This document shows positions 7,948 through 11,474 of a stretch of 11,474 nucleotides of DNA, piece after piece. The notes beneath the pieces were generated by a model. That model worked only from the letters and a program-made list of their open reading frames with translations, did not search any database and was not told the origin of the DNA. The translations under genes were made by a program, and so were the position numbers. The stretch lies in the NCBI GenBank assembly GCA_023436525.1, contig JAEZIW010000093.1:1-11474 (forward strand), in the 5' to 3' direction. This stretch comes from Bacillota bacterium (GTDB lineage: Bacteria > Bacillota > Clostridia > Christensenellales > SZUA-584). Each line of letters opens with the position of its first letter. The stretch's first letter is position 1.

Positions 7948-8477
7948 TTCTTAATGAACCCGCCGTTGATCACACGCACATCGTTGACCGTGATCACCGC
8001 ATTGTCGAGCCGCGCTTTAATTAACGCAATAGCCGCGGGAATACGCTTTCTTTTCAGGTGCAGCATCAAAATCTCCCTTGTGCCGGTTTTGCCCTCGCCT
8101 TCCATAATTGTTACGCCAAAACCGTTGTCTCTGAGTTCCTGCACCAGGATGTCCGCCGCTTCGTCTTTATTGATAATCACCTGTATGGAGCTAAGGCCAA
8201 ACGCTAGCTTGCCTTCCAGCCACGAGCCCACATAGTTACCGATCGCAAACGCGACCGCAAAAATCACACAGCGCAGCAAATCTTCTTGAAAGCCGACCAG
8301 CACAGTCCCCGTCACCACAATCCATAGCGACACCTCGAAAAACCCAGTGATGGACCCTTTCAGACGCTCTCCCCTGTTGATCAGCACAAGGCGCACGGTG
8401 GAAACCGCCACCTCAAGTATTTTTCCGAAGAAGATGAACAGATAGAGCCATATGCTTGGCTGCTGCAAAAATTCCAT
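7944..8477 (-). CDS. UPF0316 membrane protein with DUF2179 domain
   Basis: A 177-residue conserved membrane protein, first gene of the operon. Three hydrophobic segments (about 9-33, 44-63 and 68-86) are followed by a soluble C-terminal DUF2179 domain (about 95-173). The stretch GKILEVAVSTVRLVLINRGER (18-38, described in part) and the following FFEVSLWI are typical of UPF0316 (B. subtilis YebE group). DUF2179 is small and alpha/beta and may bind a ligand; no function is established. The start is supported by AAAGGAG (8493-8487) nine bases upstream and an extended -10 promoter 28 bases upstream. It overlaps the LOG gene by four bases. Confidence 0.92.
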   Translation of the reverse strand: MEFLQQPSIWLYLFIFFGKILEVAVSTVRLVLINRGERLKGSITGFFEVSLWIVVTGTVLVGFQEDLLRCVIFAVAFAIGNYVGSWLEGKLAFGLSSIQVIINKDEAADILVQELRDNGFGVTIMEGEGKTGTREILMLHLKRKRIPAAIALIKARLDNAVITVNDVRVINGGFIKK

Positions 8478-8504
8478 ATATCAAAACTCCTTTGTTTGGC
8501 TGTC

Positions 8505-8534
8505 ATTATAACATTACGATCTCACCGAATTCAA
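8505..8534 (-). promoter_or_regulatory. Promoter of the UPF0316-LOG-UPF0237 operon
   Basis: On the - strand, TTGAAT (8534-8529), an 18-base spacer, and TATAAT (8510-8505) with a TGT extended -10 element just before it. Transcription should start near 8498, giving a leader of about 20 bases that holds the Shine-Dalgarno site. Confidence 0.8.
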
Positions 8535-8671
8535 GCTTTCTTCCTTATTGCCTTATCTTGTGGTGTTCAAAGCTTTCTATATACTTTAAATGGTATCATT
8601 TCACGGGGGATAACCATGAAACAACAAGGTCAATTAAATAGTCGTAACGTTTTGGCGGCCTGCCGCGGCAT

Positions 8672-8699
8672 AATAAAAACAGTCCGTTTTTCGGGACTG
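8672..8699 (-). terminator. Terminator-like hairpin on the - strand, inside the small unit
   Basis: Read on the - strand, CAGTCCCG, loop AAAAA, CGGACTG (one bulged C) is followed by TTTTTATT. It faces the UPF0316 operon, upstream of its promoter, and would stop antisense transcripts coming from the HD gene side. Confidence 0.5.
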
Positions 8700-8747
8700 C
8701 CGTTATGTTAAGCTGTTAACGATATGAGTCCCCTGATTTGTGTGATT

Positions 8748-8777
8748 GGCACGATCATTCGTGCCTTTCTTTTTTTT
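8748..8777 (+). terminator. Strong intrinsic terminator with no obvious gene before it
   Basis: GGCACGA (8748-8754) pairs perfectly with TCGTGCC (8759-8765) around TCAT, followed by TTTCTTTTTTTT. It separates the small candidate unit from the HD gene. Confidence 0.88.
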
Positions 8778-8803
8778 GCACTCCAGCCGATAAAGTTACC
8801 GGC

Positions 8804-8832
8804 TGTGCATTATGGTACCCGCGCTGTATAAT
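8804..8832 (+). promoter_or_regulatory. Candidate promoter of the HD-domain gene
   Basis: A perfect TATAAT (8827-8832) lies 17 bases after a weak -35 match TGTGCA (8804-8809). A 6-bp inverted repeat, CAGCCG (8784-8789) and CGGCTG (8800-8805), overlaps the -35 and could be an operator. Start near 8839. Confidence 0.55.
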
Positions 8833-8866
8833 ATACTTAACGCCACACATGAAAGGCTATGTTTAC

Positions 8867-9355
8867 ATGACGCACGATATTCTCTATGAAATGATTCGCC
8901 TGAACGGCCGTGATACACGCCGTATTAACCACGCACTCAAGGTGCACGGCCTTGCCGTCTGCATCGCGGGGCGCGAGAATTTCAGCGAAACCGATCGCCT
9001 TGTCACCTCACTCGCGGCGGCATTGCACGACATTGCCATTCATCATTGCGAAGCGGTTTACGGCAGCTGCGGCGGCAAGCTGCAGGAGCAGGAAGGCCCG
9101 GCCATTGCGCGCCCGATACTTGAGAAATATACGAGTGACGAGGCGTTGATTGCACGTGCGTGTGATATCATTGCGCATCACCATACCTACAAAGGGTTTG
9201 AGGATGCGGCGCATCAGGCGCTGATTGAGGCGGATTTTCTGGTGAACTTTGACGAAGGCGAGTTTGAGAGGCCCGCGTTTGAAGCGGCTGTGCGGCTGCA
9301 TTTTAAAACCGCTGCGGGCAAAGAGCTGGCTAAAACAATGTTCGGCGTTGAGTAA
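8867..9355 (+). CDS. HD-domain phosphohydrolase family protein
   Basis: A 162-residue predicted metal-dependent phosphohydrolase of the HD superfamily. The metal-binding set is visible: His27, the His54-Asp55 pair in AALHDIAIHH, a His cluster at 104-106 (AHHHTY) and Asp123 in IEADFLVNF. The start at ATG 8867 is chosen because GAAAGG (8851-8856) lies ten bases upstream, while the earlier in-frame ATG at 8849 has no Shine-Dalgarno and frames opening further upstream begin before the promoter. The protein has no signal or membrane segment and is one domain only, like small HD proteins of unknown substrate. The gene stands alone; tRNA-Ser follows 65 bases after the stop with its own promoter. No terminator is obvious between them. 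Confidence 0.88.
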   Translation: MTHDILYEMIRLNGRDTRRINHALKVHGLAVCIAGRENFSETDRLVTSLAAALHDIAIHHCEAVYGSCGGKLQEQEGPAIARPILEKYTSDEALIARACDIIAHHHTYKGFEDAAHQALIEADFLVNFDEGEFERPAFEAAVRLHFKTAAGKELAKTMFGVE

Positions 9356-9367
9356 AAGCCATTTTTC

Positions 9368-9397
9368 TTGACGAAGCGCCTTTGGGTTTGCTATACT
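9368..9397 (+). promoter_or_regulatory. Promoter of tRNA-Ser
   Basis: TTGACG (9368-9373), an 18-base spacer, and TATACT (9392-9397) preceded by TGC, an extended -10. It is the best-matched promoter in the window, as suits a tRNA gene. Start near 9404, so the 5' leader is about 17 bases. Confidence 0.85.
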
Positions 9398-9420
9398 AAG
9401 CCTTGCTAAAAATGATATAT

Positions 9421-9510
9421 GGAGAGATGTCTGAGCTCGGTTTAAAGTGCCGGTCTTGAAAACCGGTGTTGCGAAAGCAACCGTGGGTTCGAATCCCACT
9501 CTCTCCGCCA
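9421..9510 (+). tRNA. tRNA-Ser, anticodon TGA, CCA encoded
   Basis: A class II tRNA of 90 bases. Acceptor GGAGAGA (9421-9427) pairs with TCTCTCC (9500-9506), followed by G73 and an encoded CCA (9508-9510). The anticodon stem CCGGT/ACCGG holds the loop CTTGAAA with anticodon TGA (9457-9459), reading UCA serine codons. The long variable arm is GTTGC-GAAA-GCAAC, as expected for tRNA-Ser. The T arm is GTGGG-TTCGAAT-CCCAC (9483-9499). The D stem has C-G and T-A pairs but an apparent T10/T25 mismatch; the rest is regular, so I take the gene as functional. Its last 20 bases recur twice downstream. Confidence 0.97.
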
Positions 9511-9548
9511 AAACAAAAGGGTGCGCCGTAGGTGTGCCTTTTTGTTTT
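9510..9548 (+). terminator. Terminator of tRNA-Ser
   Basis: Eighteen consecutive pairs (four of them G-T): 9510-9527 with 9531-9548, loop GTA. The lower part is A-rich on the left and T-rich on the right (TTTTTGTTTT). It begins at the final A of the encoded CCA. Confidence 0.88.
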
Positions 9549-9573
9549 GACATGGGGTGGATTCGAACGTGAG

Positions 9574-9636
9574 CCTGCCGCCGCCAGATGGCGGATGAAG
9601 GCAGGCGAACATGGCGTGATAGCGCCCATTGGGCGC
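9574..9636 (+). repeat. Hairpins of module 1 core
   Basis: GCCTGCC (9573-9579) pairs with GGCAGGC (9600-9606) and encloses CCGCC-AGAT-GGCGG (9581-9594). A second hairpin, GCGCCC-ATT-GGGCGC (9622-9636), directly abuts the GGAGC that leads into the tail. All stems are perfect. Confidence 0.8.
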
Positions 9637-9660
9637 GGAGCGAATCCCACTCTCTCCGCC

Positions 9661-9697
9661 AAAAAATACAGTGCCCTTTTGGGTGCTGTATTTTTTT
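9661..9697 (+). terminator. Terminator after the second tRNA-Ser tail
   Basis: Sixteen pairs, 9661-9676 with 9681-9696, loop TTTT, two G-T pairs, ending in a run of seven T. As in the tRNA, the stem begins at the last A of the CCA. Confidence 0.9.
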
Positions 9698-9730
9698 GAT
9701 GGAAGAATGAAGGATTCGAACGTGAGCGAT

Positions 9731-9799
9731 CCGCGAAGCGGGAAAAACGCCCCTGTGTGGGCGTTTTTAGCGAGGATGGCCTGAGAGCGGCGTAGCCGC
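9731..9799 (+). repeat. Hairpins of module 2 core
   Basis: Three perfect stems: CCGC-GAA-GCGG (9731-9741), AAAAACGCCC (9743-9752) with GGGCGTTTTT (9759-9768), and GCGGC-GTA-GCCGC (9787-9799). The middle one resembles a bidirectional terminator. The last occupies the same place, next to GGAGC, as 9622-9636 in module 1, but with a different sequence. Confidence 0.8.
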
Positions 9800-9841
9800 G
9801 GAGCGAATCCCACTTTCTCCGCCAGAAAATACAGCGGCCTT

Positions 9842-9869
9842 TTTGGGCAAAGAGAATTTTTGTTATAAT
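9842..9869 (+). promoter_or_regulatory. Candidate promoter for the islet gene
   Basis: TTGGGC (9842-9847), a 16-base spacer and TATAAT (9864-9869) preceded by TGT. The -35 lies in the broken end of the third repeat. A second extended -10, TGATATACT (9915-9923), is a possible alternative start for the same gene. Confidence 0.55.
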
Positions 9870-10018
9870 AACTTATTGTTTATACTTCATATTGAAATAT
9901 TAAAAGGTCTTTTATGATATACTAAAGATACGGATTACTTGTAAATTTTAAAAACGACAAATAGGTACAAGCATCGCGAATAGAGTTACAGACTAATATT
10001 AAAAAAATCGAGGCTGAA

Positions 10019-10303
10019 ATGGATCTTAATGGTGAAATAGTTAAGCATAAAAAGTTTGGTGTCGGCACAATTGTCGAATCCAAAGACGATTATATAATGG
10101 TGTTTTTCAACGAAACAAAAGAGGAAAAGAAATTTTTATATCCGGAAGCTATGGGAGTGTTTTTAGAGCTTCAAAACAAATCATCTTCAAGTCATGAGAC
10201 AAAAACCGAACAAAGAAGAATAGATGATGTTAAGAAAATAATCAAAAGGCACAAAAACATAAAGAAGATCATAGGCATCAGACAAGAGAATGAAAAGAAA
10301 TAA
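10019..10303 (+). CDS. Small SH3/Tudor-like protein with basic tail, function unknown
   Basis: A 94-residue protein. Residues about 3-53 (GEIVKHKKFGVGTIV, then a strand with VFF, then KKFLYPEAMGVFLEL) have the pattern of small SH3/Tudor-like barrels found in several Firmicute proteins and, in a related form, at the end of UvrD/PcrA helicases, where such modules bind proteins or nucleic acid. Residues about 60-94 are a Lys/Arg-rich helix, suited to nucleic-acid contact. The ATG follows GAGG (10010-10013) at five bases. The gene lies in an AT-rich stretch starting right after the tRNA-tail repeats, with a Lys-AAA and ATA/TTA-rich codon choice unlike the genes to the left. dbpA follows 78 bases later with no terminator between, so the two may be co-transcribed. 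The domain call rests on pattern only. Confidence 0.75.
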   Translation: MDLNGEIVKHKKFGVGTIVESKDDYIMVFFNETKEEKKFLYPEAMGVFLELQNKSSSSHETKTEQRRIDDVKKIIKRHKNIKKIIGIRQENEKK

Positions 10304-10381
10304 TAGTTACTTAAATGAAACGCAAAGTATTCTAATAATAAGAAATATCGCTTTATAGAACTCTTAAGATGAAAGGACAGT

Positions 10382-11474
10382 ATGGGTGGACAAATAGCAA
10401 AATTTAATAATTATCCGTTAAGCAGTGAATTATTAAAAGCAATTCATCTTTTAAATTATGAAGCCCCCACACCGGTTCAGCAGCACGTCATACCGGCTGT
10501 CCTTGCTCAAAAGGATATCATCGTAAAATCTCAGACAGGAAGCGGAAAGACAGCGGCCTTTGCCATACCCATTTGCCAACTCGTTAACTGGGACGAAAAT
10601 AAACCTCAGGCTCTCGTCATCACCCCAACAAGAGAACTTGCCGTTCAGGTTAAAGAGGATATGTTTAACCTAGGCAGATACAAAAGGCTTAAGGTCTCTG
10701 CCGTCTTTGGGAAAGTCCCTTTTAATATTCAGGAGAAGGAGCTTAAGCAAAAAACGCATATCGTTGTGGGGACGCCGGGCCGTATTATAGATCATATTGA
10801 AAGAGGAACTTTTGACACATCCCATATCAAATATCTTGTCATCGATGAAGCGGACGAGCTGCTGAATATGGGTTTCGTTGAGCAACTAGAGACCATCATC
10901 ACCAGCCTGCCAAAAGAACGAGTCACCATTCTGTTATCCGCAACTATGGCCGCAGACATCAAAGTGCTATGTGATAAATACATGAAAGCCCCTTTGTATG
11001 TTGAGGTGGAAGAACCAAATACGACGGCTGACAGGATAACTCAAGAGCGATATGAGGTTGACACAAAGAACAAAATGCAGCTGCTCCGAGATATCATGAT
11101 TGTTGAAAATCCGGATAGCTGTATGATATTCTGCAATACAAAGAAAATGGTGGATGAAATCGGCAAGGAACTGGCCGATATGAAATTTACGGTTCGGAAA
11201 ATGCATGGCGGAATGGAGCAGTCTGATCGGTTAAGCATCATGGATGCTTTTAAAAGAGGCCGATTCCGGTATCTTGTTACGACCGATGTCGCAGCCCGAG
11301 GAATCGATATCGACGGGATTACGCTTATCATCAATTATGATTTGCCGCTGGACGGGCAAACTTATGTGCATAGAATTGGAAGAACCGGACGCATGGAGAA
11401 CACGGGCAGGGCTGTTTCTTTCGTAACGCAATATGAAAATAGATTTTTACATCAGATTGAGCAGTTTACCGGCA
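10382..11474 (+). CDS. dbpA: DbpA/YxiN-type DEAD-box RNA helicase, cut by the window end
   Basis: The first 364 residues of an ATP-dependent RNA helicase; the frame is open to the edge. All helicase motifs are present: the Q motif region (TPVQQ, 30-34), Walker A SQTGSGKT (50-57), PTREL (82-86), TPGR (131-134), DEAD (155-158), SAT (186-188), ARGID (305-309) and HRIGRTGR (330-337). Stretches such as NWDENKPQAL, VVGTPGR and the KRGRFRYLV-TTDVAARGIDI segment closely follow B. subtilis YxiN/DbpA as I know it. That protein (about 480 aa) binds hairpin 92 of 23S rRNA through a C-terminal RRM-like domain and helps large-subunit assembly. The C-terminal domain lies past the window, so rRNA specificity is inferred. 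The ATG at 10382 follows AAAGGA (10372-10377). Confidence 0.95.
   Translation, partial: MGGQIAKFNNYPLSSELLKAIHLLNYEAPTPVQQHVIPAVLAQKDIIVKSQTGSGKTAAFAIPICQLVNWDENKPQALVITPTRELAVQVKEDMFNLGRYKRLKVSAVFGKVPFNIQEKELKQKTHIVVGTPGRIIDHIERGTFDTSHIKYLVIDEADELLNMGFVEQLETIITSLPKERVTILLSATMAADIKVLCDKYMKAPLYVEVEEPNTTADRITQERYEVDTKNKMQLLRDIMIVENPDSCMIFCNTKKMVDEIGKELADMKFTVRKMHGGMEQSDRLSIMDAFKRGRFRYLVTTDVAARGIDIDGITLIINYDLPLDGQTYVHRIGRTGRMENTGRAVSFVTQYENRFLHQIEQFTG

Larger units (their letters stand above)
8591..8777 (+). other. Candidate small transcription unit (31-codon ORF or small RNA)
   Basis: An extended -10 element, TGGTATCAT (8591-8599), is followed by GGGGGA (8605-8610), an ATG at 8616 five bases later, a 31-codon frame ending at 8711, and the strong terminator at 8748-8777. 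The peptide begins MKQQGQLNSRNVLAACRG and is basic with no family I recognise. The transcription start would fall at the edge of the Shine-Dalgarno site, which weakens the coding reading; a 160-170 base small RNA is an alternative. No other + strand gene precedes that terminator, which is the main reason to list it. Confidence 0.3.
9491..9847 (+). repeat. Tandem modules each ending in the tRNA-Ser 3' tail
   Basis: GAATCCCACTCTCTCCGCCA, the last 20 bases of tRNA-Ser, occurs at 9491-9510 (in the tRNA), 9642-9661 (identical) and 9805-9824 (one C to T). The spacings are 151 and 163 bases. The first two tails run into terminator hairpins with different sequences, and the third into a broken one (to about 9847). 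Both modules carry GGATTCGAACGTGAGC (9559-9574 and 9712-9727) at the start of the core and GCGGAGC just before the tail; the cores between are unlike in sequence but rich in hairpins. This is the layout of the E. coli tyrT repeats, whose units include the last 19 bases of tRNA-Tyr. Here the origin and role are unknown. Confidence 0.9.

Noticed and set aside
7321..8235. 304-codon + strand frame opposite the LOG and UPF0316 genes
   Set aside because: It is a long shadow of well-recognised genes on the other strand, rich in His/Arg and with no recognisable domain.
8738..8866. Longer N terminus for the HD protein
   Set aside because: The added frame crosses a terminator and the promoter, and the translated part is Cys/Pro-rich with no domain match.
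9008..9813. Several - strand frames across tRNA-Ser and the repeats, with ERVGFEPT, GESGIRTHG and REWDSNPR strings
   Set aside because: These are the well-known false proteins produced by translating the antisense of tRNA genes. The copies come from the repeated tRNA tail.
9491..9824. CRISPR-like array from the repeated 20-base tails
   Set aside because: There are only three copies, spacers of more than 130 bases, the first copy is part of a tRNA, and no cas gene is present.
9631..9824. Second and third tRNA-Ser genes
   Set aside because: Only the 3' acceptor strand and half of the T arm are present; no anticodon arm or 5' acceptor strand exists.

Overview
The window looks like the chromosome of a low-to-mid GC Firmicute, most likely of class Clostridia. 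Several families seen here are typical of that group: an LCP wall-polymer transferase, the small conserved families UPF0316 and UPF0237, a YxiN/DbpA-type helicase, Gram-positive Shine-Dalgarno sites and many U-tailed hairpin terminators. I cannot name a genus. No integrase, transposase, CRISPR array or rRNA is present.

Layout. (1) 1-2376: cell-wall genes on the + strand. The 3' end of a PG-binding/NlpC-P60 hydrolase is followed by its terminator, then an LCP-family membrane protein with its own extended -10 promoter, a Pro/Ser/Thr repeat tail and a terminator. (2) 2377-4460: a gene-poor stretch, then a stand-alone sodium:solute symporter on the - strand with promoter and terminator. (3) 4658-6885: a patatin-like phospholipase (-) and a lipoprotein serpin (+), divergently transcribed from a short shared region. 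(4) 6982-8534: a tight - strand operon, UPF0316 membrane protein, LOG-family nucleotide hydrolase, UPF0237 ACT-domain protein, with a 4-base overlap and then a 1-base gap. (5) 8591-8777: a possible small + strand transcription unit with a strong terminator. (6) 8804-9355: an HD-domain hydrolase (+). (7) 9368-9847: tRNA-Ser(UGA) with promoter and terminator, followed by two hairpin-rich modules of 151 and 163 bases that each end in another copy of the last 20 bases of the tRNA. (8) 9842-11474: an AT-rich islet with a small SH3/Tudor-like protein gene, then dbpA (DEAD-box rRNA helicase), cut by the window end.

The most unusual region is 9491-9847. The same 20-base tRNA-Ser tail occurs three times. 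The first two copies run directly into a strong intrinsic terminator, and the third runs into the stump of one. The cores between tails differ in sequence, but both hold GC-rich hairpins at the same place. This layout recalls the E. coli tyrT repeats (rtT RNA), where each repeat carries the last 19 bases of tRNA-Tyr, but in an unrelated tRNA and probably an unrelated lineage. The AT-rich islet begins where the third copy breaks off, so the tRNA 3' end may have been a recombination hot spot.

How the genes relate: the first two act at the envelope. The serpin is probably a surface-anchored protease inhibitor. The three-gene operon is most likely co-translated, but the shared job of its products is unknown. 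The tRNA and dbpA belong to translation and ribosome assembly.
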